Shown: positions 7,619-16,480 of the stretch, in pieces | Layout of the letters: each line of letters begins with the position of its first letter | How positions within the stretch are numbered: the stretch's first letter is position 1 | Assembly (NCBI GenBank): GCA_005884115.1 | Contig: VAXW01000004.1 | Location: 392,846 to 456,845 of the forward strand | Direction of reading: 5' to 3' | Source: Actinomycetota bacterium | Lineage (GTDB): Bacteria; Actinomycetota; Thermoleophilia; Solirubrobacterales; Solirubrobacteraceae | DNA: 64,000 nucleotides | The notes under the pieces: model-generated | The model's database searches: none | Seen by the model: the letters and a program-made list of their open reading frames with translations, nothing else | What the model was told of the DNA's origin: nothing | Program-made: the position numbers and the translations under genes

Positions 7619-9151
7619 GTGTTGTTTCGACGGGTCAGTTCCCAGATGGCGCTCCTGGGTGCCCCGCTTGCGATTGTCGAACGACGCCGGTTCCGCTGCA
7701 TCGCAGCCGCCCTCGCAGTTCTGTTCTTGGCTGCAGTTGGCCCCCTGTCGGCGTGGGCGACTGCGCCCACGCTCACTGCTGAAGGGCCCAGGCTGCGGTG
7801 GACGATGATCCCGCACGCGAAGGAATGGCAGTTCGAAATCAAAAACGGCTGCGTCTCGTCGTGCCCCCAGGAATCGCTCCCCGGGCCCGTGCTGAACTGG
7901 ACGCCGCCCCCGCCCCCTGGCGAAGGGGTGTTCAAATACCGCGTCAGGGAGCTGAAACCCACGGTTAGCGAATACTCCAACGAAGTCACGCTACGGTATC
8001 CGCTCGCGACCGAAGAACTACAGCTGGCCGGCGTCGAGTTGCAAGGCGATGCCGCCAGTTGGTTCGACCCGTACGGTGAATTCGAAAACGGGGTCACAAA
8101 CCGTGGCTGGATCGAATCACACTGGACCGGCCACGCGCGCGACTTCTCGCCCTTCTACCACCAACCGAGGTGGGAATACCCCACCAAGCTGCCCGGCGTG
8201 GAGTGGACTCCCTCCCGTGACTACTGGACGGGAGAAGGCAAGAGCGAATCTGGAGAATTTCGCTTCAAGATTGGTGCGCCCGAACCCCAGGGCAAAGAAG
8301 AACGACTAAGGTTTCTGAAAGGTCCGAAGGCGGACATCAACAAATGGAGTTCCACTGGACTGTGGGCCGACGACGTGCAGTTCAGTGGCGACCACAGACC
8401 ACCCGAACCCGAACTGAAAGAATGGAACAAAGCACAGGCCGAACTGTTTGAGGAATGGCGGACCAAGTTCCCGACAGCCTTCCTCGCCACCAACAGTCAC
8501 GCGTTCGACCTGCTGAACGCGTGTAAGTGCCAGGCGCCAGTGCTCACTGCAGGTGGCAAAAGCCTCAAAACGATGATCAAAACCTGCGAACCCGCCGGAG
8601 AACCGTACTATGAGGACCTCCTGAAAGTGCTCGAGGGCAGTGCGGGTGGACGGCCGAGAGGAGCCATCTACGAAGAGTTCGGTGCGAGCAAAACTTCGCG
8701 CCTGCGGTTCGGCTCGGCGGCCTACCTCAAAGAATGGTTCGAATATGTCGATTACCTGCATAAGTGTCGCAATATCGCAGTGGAGATGGGCTGGGACTTC
8801 ACACCCGAAGGGGGGACTAGCCTAGAACCGCTCGAATACAGCCTCGCTGTGCTCATGATGGTGACCAACGGCACCGACGAAGTCGAAAGCGGCCATCAAC
8901 ATCCGGCACAGGGGACCGAAACAGAAGTGTTCTTCCCCATGTACAAATGGCAGATCGGTACAGCAAAAGAAGGACGCCACCTGTCGGAAGGTGTCTGGTC
9001 CCGGCAGTTCACAAAAGGAGCGGTGTACCTCGTGCAACCGGGCGGGGGCACCAAAACGATCACTCTGCCCAGGCGGATGGAAAACACCAAAAGAGAACTC
9101 GTGACGTCGTTCTCGCTGAAGGAAAACCACGCCGCCATTCTGAAGGGCTAG
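7619..9151 (+). CDS. Secreted protein with glycosidase-like (GHL15-type) barrel, putative
   Basis: The GTG at 7619 is chosen because GGAAGG lies 9 bases upstream; ATG 7646 is the alternative, and a start at 7490 would add an unlikely leader. The product has about 510 residues: a signal peptide ending near SAWA, a short fibronectin-like stretch (LRWTMIPHAKEWQFEI ... YRVRE), then a larger domain with GLWADDVQFSG, where acidic residues end a strand as in putative glycoside-hydrolase TIM barrels, and a C-terminal beta region ending NHAAILKG. This resembles the hypothetical glycosidase family GHL15, by recollection only. Codon choice (many GAA and AAA) differs from the housekeeping genes. Substrate unknown. 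Confidence 0.6.
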   Translation: MLFRRVSSQMALLGAPLAIVERRRFRCIAAALAVLFLAAVGPLSAWATAPTLTAEGPRLRWTMIPHAKEWQFEIKNGCVSSCPQESLPGPVLNWTPPPPPGEGVFKYRVRELKPTVSEYSNEVTLRYPLATEELQLAGVELQGDAASWFDPYGEFENGVTNRGWIESHWTGHARDFSPFYHQPRWEYPTKLPGVEWTPSRDYWTGEGKSESGEFRFKIGAPEPQGKEERLRFLKGPKADINKWSSTGLWADDVQFSGDHRPPEPELKEWNKAQAELFEEWRTKFPTAFLATNSHAFDLLNACKCQAPVLTAGGKSLKTMIKTCEPAGEPYYEDLLKVLEGSAGGRPRGAIYEEFGASKTSRLRFGSAAYLKEWFEYVDYLHKCRNIAVEMGWDFTPEGGTSLEPLEYSLAVLMMVTNGTDEVESGHQHPAQGTETEVFFPMYKWQIGTAKEGRHLSEGVWSRQFTKGAVYLVQPGGGTKTITLPRRMENTKRELVTSFSLKENHAAILKG

Positions 9152-9164
9152 TCCGGCGGCGAGC

Positions 9165-9430
9165 CCGTGCAGGGCGGGTCACGTCATGATCTTCTCCTAT
9201 TGCTGCGCCGACCCCGACGGCAACCACGTCGAGTTGCACGTGGATAACTTCGGCGATTGGGCGAAGGCGAGCGTGGATGCGATGCTCTACAGAGTTCAGG
9301 GCGGCTTCACTCGGGAAGTTCGTGGATCCCGAGAAGGTCGCCGCCCTCGCACCAAGGGAGTTGGCTTTCAGGAGATCCAGCGAGGTGATGGACGGCGGAT
9401 ACGCGCCCGCAGCGGCGCCCGTAGGCTGCC
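9165..9430 (+). pseudogene. Decayed C-terminal fragment of a VOC/extradiol-dioxygenase-like gene
   Basis: Frame A (through 9186) reads YCCADPDGNHVELHVDNFGDW, a typical C-terminal metal-site region of vicinal-oxygen-chelate enzymes. The homology then jumps: EFRAASLGKFVDPEKVAAL in the +1 frame (9292-9348), FQEIQR back in frame A (9366-9383), and EVMDGGYAPAAAP again in the +1 frame (9382-9420). At least three indels therefore interrupt it, and the N-terminal part is missing: the sequence is cut off just after the stop of the upstream secreted-protein gene. It sits directly before a fumarylacetoacetase-family gene, the usual partner in ring-cleavage pathways. Confidence 0.65.
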
Positions 9431-9511
9431 CCAGGCGGGCTGAGGTGTCCGTCACACCGGAGGGCTATCCCTGTGTCGCCCAGCACGCGAACAGGAGGAA
9501 GGAGAGAAGTC

Positions 9512-10348
9512 ATGAAGCTCTGCCGATTCCAGATAGACGGGCATGCGCGAAACGGCGTCGTCGAAGAGGGCTTCGTCGTAGATCGAAATGATTCGGCCGA
9601 GCGCCACCCGGTGGGCGACACTCGCCTCCTTGCACCCGTCCAACCGCGCAAATACCTCGCTATCGGCCTGAACTACGCCGATCACATCGCCGAGAGCGGA
9701 CTCCAGGCTCCGGACGTCCCGTTCTTCTTCAACAAGCAGGTGACGTGCGTGGTGGGCCCAGGCGAGGACGTTCATATGCCGCGCGTATCCAAGCTGCTCG
9801 ACTACGAGGCAGAGCTCGCGATCGTGATCGGCAAGCGCTGCCGGCACGTGCCGGTGGAGCAGGCCGCCGAGGTAATCGCCGGCTACACGATCGCCAACGA
9901 CGTCTCGGTGCGCGACTGGCAGCTACGGACGCCGACGATGACGATCGGCAAGTCCTTCGACACGCATGGTCCGCTCGGTCCGTGGCTCGTTACGGGCGAC
10001 GAGCTCGGCGACCCGCACGACCTCGGAATACGAACCTTCGTCAACGGCGAGCAGCGTCAGAACGGCAACACCGGCGAGATGGTCTTCAACTGCTTCGAGC
10101 AGGTCGCTCACCTCTCCGAAGCCTTCACGCTCGAGCCAGGTGACGTGATCGCCACCGGCACCCCCGCGGGCGTCGGCGCGGCGCGCCAGCCGTTCCCCGA
10201 GGGCCTGCTGAAGGTCGGCGACGTGGTGCGTATCGAGATCGACGGGATCGGGGAGCTGGAGAACGCCGTCATCGATGAGCCCGACGGGTACGTCGTCCCA
10301 GGGGATCCGAGCGTGCTTAGCATCACGAAGCGACGAGGACAAATCTGA
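9512..10348 (+). CDS. Fumarylacetoacetate hydrolase family protein
   Basis: The product has 278 residues. ATG 9512 is preceded by GGAAGGAGAG. The family hydrolyses or hydrates 2-oxo acids made by aromatic ring cleavage (fumarylpyruvate, 2-oxohept-3-enedioate, acylpyruvates). Visible signatures are YLAIGLNYADHIAE, the metal-site DYEAELAIVIGK, NDVSVRDWQ, GKSFDTHGPLGPW and GDVIATGTPAGVG. The N-terminal cap domain is shorter than usual. The gene is the intact neighbour of the decayed dioxygenase fragment at 9165-9430, suggesting a former aromatic-catabolic pair; the exact substrate cannot be told. The 3' end overlaps the convergent DUF3891 gene by 26 bp. Confidence 0.88.
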   Translation: MKLCRFQIDGHARNGVVEEGFVVDRNDSAERHPVGDTRLLAPVQPRKYLAIGLNYADHIAESGLQAPDVPFFFNKQVTCVVGPGEDVHMPRVSKLLDYEAELAIVIGKRCRHVPVEQAAEVIAGYTIANDVSVRDWQLRTPTMTIGKSFDTHGPLGPWLVTGDELGDPHDLGIRTFVNGEQRQNGNTGEMVFNCFEQVAHLSEAFTLEPGDVIATGTPAGVGAARQPFPEGLLKVGDVVRIEIDGIGELENAVIDEPDGYVVPGDPSVLSITKRRGQI

Positions 10349-11069
10349 GCGTGATCGGCTCCAAACGCGCGAGCGCTCGCAGCATCGCGGGCTCGTCCTC
10401 GTAACGCGAACCGATACGTAGCGCCTCACAGCGAACCTCGACGCGCTCGCTCGCCAAGGGCCACGGAGCGAGCGTCACCGTGCCGTCTGCGCGATCGCGC
10501 AGCTCGATATCGATCGGGCCATCGTGGCTCGGGACATCTTTGGCGGCGAACGGGCGCCACTGGTTGCACAGCGCAAGTGAGATCCCGTCCCACGTCCACA
10601 TCTGTCGGCGCGTGCACTCCAGCTCCGAGTCAGACACTGCCAGAACTTCGCACAGCCGCGCTTGGCGAGCGCGCTCGTCGCTGACGTGCGCCCGGAGCTG
10701 GTGGGCATGCTCGGGTACAGCTTGCGCCCTCAGTTCGGATAGCGAGCTGCCGTGTAGCGAGACGACCAGCGCCGCATGGAGGCTCTGGCTTAGGAGGAGG
10801 TCCGGCGCGTCCCGCCAGATGGCAAGGTGCTCGTCGACCGTCAGCTCGAGAAAATTGCGAGGCAGCCCGGTCTCGGCATTGAACCGAGGTTCGAGATCGA
10901 AGCGCGCCCAGCCAATGTCATGCTGCTCCGCCCCAAGCGCGATCTCCTCGCGCGGATCCGGAGGGGGGAACTGCTCGTTTCCCCATGCGCGCGCGAGCTG
11001 GCCCGAGAGCCATGAATGGGAGAGCTGTCCGATCGCGAGCGCGCCCTCATCGTCGAGCCGAACAAGCAC
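10323..11069 (-). CDS. DUF3891 family protein
   Basis: The protein has 248 residues. The family signature is clear: AWGNEQFPPPDPREEI followed by GAEQHDIGWARFD, and a downstream LYSLH-like stretch (ALVVSLHGSSL). The conserved AEQHD suggests a metal-binding or HD-like helical site, but the family has no established activity. The gene is last in a leftward series: swivelling-domain protein, ATP-grasp protein, cyclic-nucleotide-binding protein, DUF3891. The gap to the cyclic-nucleotide-binding gene is only 19 bp, so co-transcription is likely. No membrane segment or signal peptide is seen, so the protein is cytosolic. Confidence 0.8.
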   Translation of the reverse strand: MLVRLDDEGALAIGQLSHSWLSGQLARAWGNEQFPPPDPREEIALGAEQHDIGWARFDLEPRFNAETGLPRNFLELTVDEHLAIWRDAPDLLLSQSLHAALVVSLHGSSLSELRAQAVPEHAHQLRAHVSDERARQARLCEVLAVSDSELECTRRQMWTWDGISLALCNQWRPFAAKDVPSHDGPIDIELRDRADGTVTLAPWPLASERVEVRCEALRIGSRYEDEPAMLRALARLEPITLRFVLVAS

Positions 11070-11088
11070 CTCGCGAGCGTACCTCCGC

Positions 11089-11496
11089 CTACTGTCGACG
11101 CTCTGAGCGATATATCTCGATCAGCGTTTGCAGGAGCTTCCAGCCGATCACACCGTTTTCTTCCACGAGCGGGCGGAAGTCCCAGAACGTGACGCCGGAG
11201 CAAGAGAGCTCGCTAGAGGCGAGCACCGTTGCGGTGCGAGCGCCGGCGTCGATCAGAGCCATCTCGCCGAAGTGGTCGCCGGGCTGCAGGACGCGCTGTT
11301 CTTTGCCGTCGACAAGGACCGTCGCTTCGCCGGAGTCGATCACAAAGAAGGCGGCGGCGCCCGAGCCCTGCTGGATGACGGTTTCACCCTCCGAGAAGTG
11401 CCGCTCCTTGAAGACGCTCGCGACTCGCTCGAGCTCGTTGTCGTCCAGCTCGGCGAAGAGCGGAATGCGCTTGAGCACATCGATCGGCGCGCCCAT
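11089..11496 (-). CDS. Cyclic nucleotide-binding domain protein (single domain)
   Basis: The 135-residue protein is essentially one cNMP-binding beta-barrel: IPLFAELDDNELERVA helix, GETVIQQG, and the phosphate-binding cassette FGEMALIDAGARTATV with the family's Glu and Arg. There is no DNA-binding HTH and no other output domain, so it should act by binding a partner. Its position between the split phosphotransferase genes (82 bp upstream) and a DUF3891 gene (19 bp downstream) suggests that partner is encoded here. The ligand (cAMP, cGMP or neither) cannot be told from sequence. Confidence 0.85.
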   Translation of the reverse strand: MGAPIDVLKRIPLFAELDDNELERVASVFKERHFSEGETVIQQGSGAAAFFVIDSGEATVLVDGKEQRVLQPGDHFGEMALIDAGARTATVLASSELSCSGVTFWDFRPLVEENGVIGWKLLQTLIEIYRSERRQ

Positions 11497-11578
11497 CAGA
11501 GCACGTCCATCGTGGGTCGCGAGAGGCCGCGAGCGCGGGCCACATCCAACGGGTGGACGCTCGGTGGGCGCCCCGCCG

Positions 11579-12397
11579 TCACGGACCGGATGTCGTCACC
11601 GCCCTGCATTGCAGCAGGTAGAGCCTGCCGTCGGCGATCGCCCACTCGATATCCCGAGCGCGTCCGTAGACCTCCTCGCAGCGGTCGGCAAGGCGGCTCA
11701 GCTCGGCGAGTTGGCCCTCCTCGAGACATAACCGGTCGACCAGCTCAGGTGCAACCTCTTCCTCGACCGTTCCACCCTCTGGAAGGGAACGGAAGGCGAT
11801 GCTCTTGCGGCCCGCGGTGCGCTCGAGCACATTGCCTGCGCGGTCGACGCGGTAGTGGTCGGGGATCACGCGGCCCGCGACAACTGCCTCTCCGAGTCCC
11901 CAGCTGGCCTCGATCACCCGCTCGTCCGCCCCCGTCACCGGGTTTTGAGTAAACATGACTCCCGCTGTCTCGGGAGTGACGAGCAGCTGCACCACCACAC
12001 CGATGCTCGGGCGCGTGAAGAGCCCCACGCGCTGGCGGTAGGTGATCGCCGAGTCGGAGTTCGCCGACCACCAGATCTCGCTCAACGCCGAGGCCAGCTC
12101 GTCCGCGCTGCGCACGTTGAGGAGAGTCAGATGCTGGCCGGCGAAGCTCGCCTCGGCACTGTCCTCGTCGACCGCGGATGAGCGAACGGCGAGCGGACCT
12201 CCCAGGGGCCGGACCGACTCCATCACCTGCCGCATGACCTGCTCGTCGCGGCTCGCGACTGCGTCGACCACGCTCCCCGTGAGCGCGACGCCGGGAGGGA
12301 CCGGAAGCCCGTCTTTCAGCGCCTGTCCCAGCCCTGCGGCCTTTGAGCCGTATAACGCGGGATCCAGCGCCTCGATGAGGGGCACGACCTCGCTCAC
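11579..12397 (-). CDS. PEP synthase/PPDK-type ATP-binding subunit (stand-alone)
   Basis: The protein has 272 residues. It corresponds only to the N-terminal ATP-grasp domain of pyruvate phosphate dikinase/PEP synthase/rifampin phosphotransferase proteins: YGSKAAGLGQAL, PLAVRSSAVDEDS with ASFAGQHLT, GVMFTQNPVTG, IEASWGLGEAVVAG, and a C-terminal RARDIEWAIADGRLYLLQ. Its ATG overlaps the stop of the upstream swivelling-domain gene by 4 bases (12394-12397), implying coupled translation and a two-subunit enzyme. ATP would phosphorylate the histidine carried by that partner. The final acceptor is unknown. Confidence 0.88.
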   Translation of the reverse strand: MSEVVPLIEALDPALYGSKAAGLGQALKDGLPVPPGVALTGSVVDAVASRDEQVMRQVMESVRPLGGPLAVRSSAVDEDSAEASFAGQHLTLLNVRSADELASALSEIWWSANSDSAITYRQRVGLFTRPSIGVVVQLLVTPETAGVMFTQNPVTGADERVIEASWGLGEAVVAGRVIPDHYRVDRAGNVLERTAGRKSIAFRSLPEGGTVEEEVAPELVDRLCLEEGQLAELSRLADRCEEVYGRARDIEWAIADGRLYLLQCRAVTTSGP

Positions 12398-14040
12398 CCC
12401 GACACCGTCACCTCCCCGGAATCGCCGTCGACCCGCACACGCTGACCGTCGCCGATGCGCTCTGTCGCCTCGCGCGTGCCCACCACGCCAGGAATCCCGT
12501 ACTCGCGCGCGACAATCGCCGAATGGGAGAGCAAGCCGCCGCTATCGGTCACGATCGCTCCGAGCAGCGGCAGCAGAATGTTGAAGGCCTCGGTCGTGGA
12601 CTCGGTGACGAGGACGTCCCCACGAACGATCCGGTCGAATTCGGCGGGGCCGGATATGCGGCGCGCGGGTCCCTCGTACACGCCGCGGCTCGCCGCGAGC
12701 CCGCGCAGGACATGCTCCTCGTGCTCGGCCTCCGAGCTGCCGAACAGCTCGCCCATCGCGATCCCGATGGCGCGCATGACCCGCGCGGCCGCCGGCGGAA
12801 GGCCAGATGGGTCAGGTGGTGGTTGCGGCGGGTCGCCGAGTTGCGCCGGGGCTTCTTTGGCTGTGTGCGACCCTCGGTGGGCGGTTCGCGCCGCCAGCTC
12901 GTCGCCGGTGGGTGCGTCGGCGCCCGAAAGCAGCGCGTACATCTCCTCGACGCTTGCGTCGACGAGATGCTCGGCGTCCTTTATGCGCCCCTTGGCGGCA
13001 AGCCGTCGGCCCGCGGCGAGTACCGCCCGGCGCATGAGCCCCGATGCCCAGATGTCGCTGAAGACCCCACGCTCATCACGTAGCCGGTACATCGTCCGAG
13101 CCTCCCCAAGCAGCTCTTCGAACTCGGTGCGGCGCTCCTCGGGGACCTTCTCGCGCACCTCTGCGATCTGCCTGTCTACCTCGGAGGCTCCCGCGTCCGC
13201 GTCCGTGCCCCCCACCGCGATGCGAATCGCCCGCAGGAGCACGTCGGGCAACTCGAGCGCACACGGGTTGGAGATGTCGAACCCGTCGAGAAGGCGCCAG
13301 CCGACCAGGTCGAGATAGCCGTTCACGGCCTGCCCTGCCTCACCTTCCAGCGAGCGCAGCGCCTCCAGCACCTCGCCCTGATCACGCTCTGACTCGAGCA
13401 GTTCCCTCGCATGGGCGTCCTCTGCGAGAGCGGCTACCAGCCGATCGAGCTCGTCGGACGCTCCTGCGGAGACGGGCGAAGCGCCGCGCATCAGGCCGAG
13501 CAGCTGGGACGCCGGAAGCCCGGTCCACTCTCCGACGTGCGCGAGGAAGTCGCCCGTGGGGACCAGCGCCGCGGCGGTGAAGCGCATGTGCTGAGAGATC
13601 ATCGCCGCGTGGTGGTCGGCGCAACGCCTCAGGTATGTGACGAGCTCCTCGTCTCCGAGGGCATCAGGGTCAACGGCCTGCAGCTCCCGGTGCATCGCGA
13701 TCGAGGCCGGCTTGACCTCGTCGTCCCATTCGCGTAGCTGCTCTCGCCATAGCTTGCCATCGAACAGCTCCCCCGCTCGGGCGATCCGCCCCGGAACCTC
13801 TCCCTCCGCGACCGGCCAGGCCGCCTTGTAGGCGAAGCCGTTCACGTATTCCATTTCAAGCGTGTCAAGCAGCATCCCGTAGAAGCGCGTGAAGTCGCTG
13901 ACACCGCGCTTGAAGGCCTTGGGGTGGGTTTCCGCCCAGTAGCGCGTGGCCGGGCGTGGGAAGTGGACCGGATCAAGTTCCCACGACCCCGGGCCCGGGG
14001 GCTCGAACCGAAGCTCAGTGGCCGTCTCTGCGCTGGACAT
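12394..14040 (-). CDS. PEP-utilising-enzyme mobile (phosphohistidine) domain protein, RPH-like split subunit
   Basis: The start ATG at 14040 follows GGGAAAGGACG; an ATG at 14100 lacks such a site. The product has 548 residues: a largely helical region of about 430 residues, then the swivelling domain (about 445-548) with the phosphohistidine motif GGLLSHSAIVAREYGIPGVV and GQRVRVDGDSGEV. The order ATP-grasp, then helical substrate domain, then His domain at the extreme C-terminus, with no PEP-binding TIM barrel, is that of rifampin phosphotransferase rather than PEP synthase; here it is split over two genes. GRIKDAEHLVDASVEEMYALL in the helical part also fits that family. The small-molecule acceptor is unknown. 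Confidence 0.8.
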   Translation of the reverse strand: MSSAETATELRFEPPGPGSWELDPVHFPRPATRYWAETHPKAFKRGVSDFTRFYGMLLDTLEMEYVNGFAYKAAWPVAEGEVPGRIARAGELFDGKLWREQLREWDDEVKPASIAMHRELQAVDPDALGDEELVTYLRRCADHHAAMISQHMRFTAAALVPTGDFLAHVGEWTGLPASQLLGLMRGASPVSAGASDELDRLVAALAEDAHARELLESERDQGEVLEALRSLEGEAGQAVNGYLDLVGWRLLDGFDISNPCALELPDVLLRAIRIAVGGTDADAGASEVDRQIAEVREKVPEERRTEFEELLGEARTMYRLRDERGVFSDIWASGLMRRAVLAAGRRLAAKGRIKDAEHLVDASVEEMYALLSGADAPTGDELAARTAHRGSHTAKEAPAQLGDPPQPPPDPSGLPPAAARVMRAIGIAMGELFGSSEAEHEEHVLRGLAASRGVYEGPARRISGPAEFDRIVRGDVLVTESTTEAFNILLPLLGAIVTDSGGLLSHSAIVAREYGIPGVVGTREATERIGDGQRVRVDGDSGEVTVSG

Positions 14041-14243
14041 TGGACGTCCTTTCCCTATCGTCGTTGTCGCAGTGTGCGGTGCCCGCACAGCTACGGTCAT
14101 GTCCTAACGCATCCCGCCCACCCTGTCTACTCCTCGGGCATGGCCCGCCCCTTCCCTGCGCGGCGTGCCGGTGCTCCGCCAGGCCGAGCTGGCGTCGCTG
14201 CCGACGGAGTGCGCGGCTGCGCATTCGCCCGAATCGGTCTCTC

Positions 14244-15407
14244 TTAGGGCTCGTCGGCGAGCCGCGTGCGCAGGGCTGCCTCGAGCTCGAAACGCGCTTG
14301 CGGATCGTCGAGCTGGCTGCCAATGAGCTCGCGCAGTCTGGCGATCCGGTAGCGCGCGGTCTGCGGATGCACATGCAGCGCGCCGGCCATCGCAGACGCG
14401 TTGCCCTGCTGTTGCACGAAAGCCAGCGCAGTTCGCGTCATGCGGTCGCGGGAGACCGGGGTGAGTCCGTCCAAGGCCCGCAGCCTCTGCTCCGCGATCC
14501 TGTCGACCACGGCGGCGCTCTCGTGGAGCACGAGCTCCGCGAGGTGGTCATCGGCGGCAGCGAGCTCGCCGCTCTCCGTCATGGATAGCGTCGCGCAAGC
14601 CAAACGCCACGAGCGCGGCAGCTGCTCGAGCGTGCCTTCTGGCCCTACCGCGGCGTGCCGGCCGCGCGCCGCCACGCGCAGCGCCTCGCGCCGGCCGGGG
14701 CCCTCCGCGTCTGGCAGCACTATGCATCCGAAGCCCTCGACGTGGGCATGCAGCGCTTCCGGGCCGAGTCGCCGAGCGAGCCCGGGTAGCTCCTCGATCG
14801 AACAAGCGACGGCCGCAGCTCGGCGCGGCAGCGACCATCGCGCGGCCTCCGCGAGCGACGGCAGATCGGCATCTGGCGGCGGCAGCCCTCCGAGCAACAC
14901 GGACAGGAGCTCCGCGCGCGCGCGTTCACGCTCTCCGGCTCGCTCTGCCTGGGCTTGCGCGTAGCCGTCGACCGACTCCGCCGAGAGCTCGTCGATATAG
15001 GCGAAGATCGCCTCCGCGAGCAGGGCCATCGTGTCGCGGTCCACACCGGCGGCGTAGCCGGCACGCGCAAGCCGGCGCCAGGCGACGCGTGCGCCCACGC
15101 GGTAAGCCGCCTGAAGCGCATCGAGCGTGCGTCCGGCTCGGTACTCCTGCCGGCCGAGCGCAACGTATACGCGGCGTCCTGCCTCGTCGACGGCGTCCGG
15201 CTCGCGAACCAAGTTGAGAAAGCGACTCAGGGCCTCCGTGACGCCTGTGCGGACCCCGCGACCGAACGCGCCCTCCAGGGGCCGCACGTACTCGGGCACC
15301 TCGCGGCCGATGGCGCGAACGATCTCGCGCGAGAGGGCCGGCAGCTCGGGCTCGAGCACGTCCGCCAGCTCAGACGGCAACCCGCGCCAGACGGGAGAAG
15401 TTATCAC
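14244..15407 (-). CDS. PucR/CdaR-type helix-turn-helix transcriptional regulator
   Basis: The protein has 387 residues. The C-terminus carries the PucR-family HTH: a helix with ALAFVQQQGNASAMAGALHV, then HPQTARYRIARLRELIG. The N-terminal half is helical (EIVRAIGREVPEYVRP, YRAGRTLDALQAAYRVGARVAWR) and would sense a metabolite. It lies about 200 bp upstream of, and reads the same way as, the split phosphotransferase genes, so it may regulate them; it also faces the divergent desaturase gene at 15485. The 14041-14243 interval has no gene and should hold the promoter of the phosphotransferase unit. Confidence 0.85.
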   Translation of the reverse strand: MITSPVWRGLPSELADVLEPELPALSREIVRAIGREVPEYVRPLEGAFGRGVRTGVTEALSRFLNLVREPDAVDEAGRRVYVALGRQEYRAGRTLDALQAAYRVGARVAWRRLARAGYAAGVDRDTMALLAEAIFAYIDELSAESVDGYAQAQAERAGERERARAELLSVLLGGLPPPDADLPSLAEAARWSLPRRAAAVACSIEELPGLARRLGPEALHAHVEGFGCIVLPDAEGPGRREALRVAARGRHAAVGPEGTLEQLPRSWRLACATLSMTESGELAAADDHLAELVLHESAAVVDRIAEQRLRALDGLTPVSRDRMTRTALAFVQQQGNASAMAGALHVHPQTARYRIARLRELIGSQLDDPQARFELEAALRTRLADEP

Positions 15408-15484
15408 CTAGGTGAGCATAACGGCAATTCAATTCTGGTTCGGTACAGAAGACAATGCTGCCGTGCACACATAGGGTGAGCGCA

Positions 15485-16384
15485 ATGACACGGGCTGAGA
15501 GAACGGCCAACCTCGCCGGGGTGGTGGTCCCGTTCGTGGGCGTCCTGATCTCGATCGTGCTGCTCTGGAGCAGATGGGTCGACGGCGCCGATCTCGCGCT
15601 CCTCGCCGGCTTCTACCTGCTGACGGCCGTCGGCGTGACGGTCGGGTTCCACCGACTGCTCACGCATCGCTCATTCCAGACGCATCCCCGAGTCGAGCGA
15701 GCGTTCGCGATCCTCGGATCGCTGGCGGTCGAGGGCTCGGTGCTGGACTGGGTCGCCGACCACCGCAAACATCATGCCCACGCGGATGAGGAGGGAGATC
15801 CCCACTCGCCGCATGTCGGCCACGGCAGCGGTCTGGCGGGGCTATGGTACGCGCACGCCGGCTGGCTGACGAAGACACAAGGACAGGCCGACTGGAAGCG
15901 CTATGCGGGCGAGCTGTACGACGACCCCAAGATGCGCCGCGTGGGCAAGCGCTTCCCACTGTGGGTGGCGCTCACGCTGCTGCTGCCGACGTTCGCCGGC
16001 TTTGCGCTGCACGGCTGGACTCTGGAGGGGGCAATCCGCGGCTACGTCTGGGGTGGCCTGGTGCGCATCTTCCTCGTGCACCACGTGACCTGGTCGGTGA
16101 ACTCGGTCTGTCACTTCTTCGGGCGCCGGCGCTTTGCGATCGACGATTACTCCACGAACGTAGCCTGGCTCGCGATCCCATCGCTCGGTGAGTCGTGGCA
16201 CCACAACCACCACGCGTTCCCGCGCAGTGCCCGCCATGGCTTGCGCTGGTATGAGATCGATCTGTCGGCGCTGATCATCGCTGGCCTCGAGAGGCTTGGA
16301 CTTGCCTGGAATGTCGTACGCATAGCTCCCGAGCGCCAGGCGCTTCGGCTCGAGAGCGACAAGTCCGCCGCCGCGAGAGCCTGA
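15485..16384 (+). CDS. Acyl-CoA/fatty acid delta-9 desaturase
   Basis: The protein has 299 residues from ATG 15485 (GGGTGAG just upstream). It is an integral-membrane di-iron desaturase with the three histidine boxes in order: HRLLTH, HRKHHAHADEEGDPHSP and HNHHAFPRSARHG. Hydrophobic segments surround the boxes (VVVPFVGVLISIVLLW, LLAGFYLLTAVGVTVG, LWVALTLLLPTFAGFAL). It introduces a double bond in saturated acyl chains and so tunes membrane fluidity. It is divergent from the PucR gene, with a 77-bp AT-richer spacer (15408-15484). Confidence 0.9.
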   Translation: MTRAERTANLAGVVVPFVGVLISIVLLWSRWVDGADLALLAGFYLLTAVGVTVGFHRLLTHRSFQTHPRVERAFAILGSLAVEGSVLDWVADHRKHHAHADEEGDPHSPHVGHGSGLAGLWYAHAGWLTKTQGQADWKRYAGELYDDPKMRRVGKRFPLWVALTLLLPTFAGFALHGWTLEGAIRGYVWGGLVRIFLVHHVTWSVNSVCHFFGRRRFAIDDYSTNVAWLAIPSLGESWHHNHHAFPRSARHGLRWYEIDLSALIIAGLERLGLAWNVVRIAPERQALRLESDKSAAARA

Positions 16385-16480
16385 CCTTCCCTCCTCGCCA
16401 CGCGACCGTATGGCGCGAAGCGGGCGCACCGGCCCGGACCGCGCCGCGCCTCTGACCGAAGATGCTCCCTACTGCCGGCG

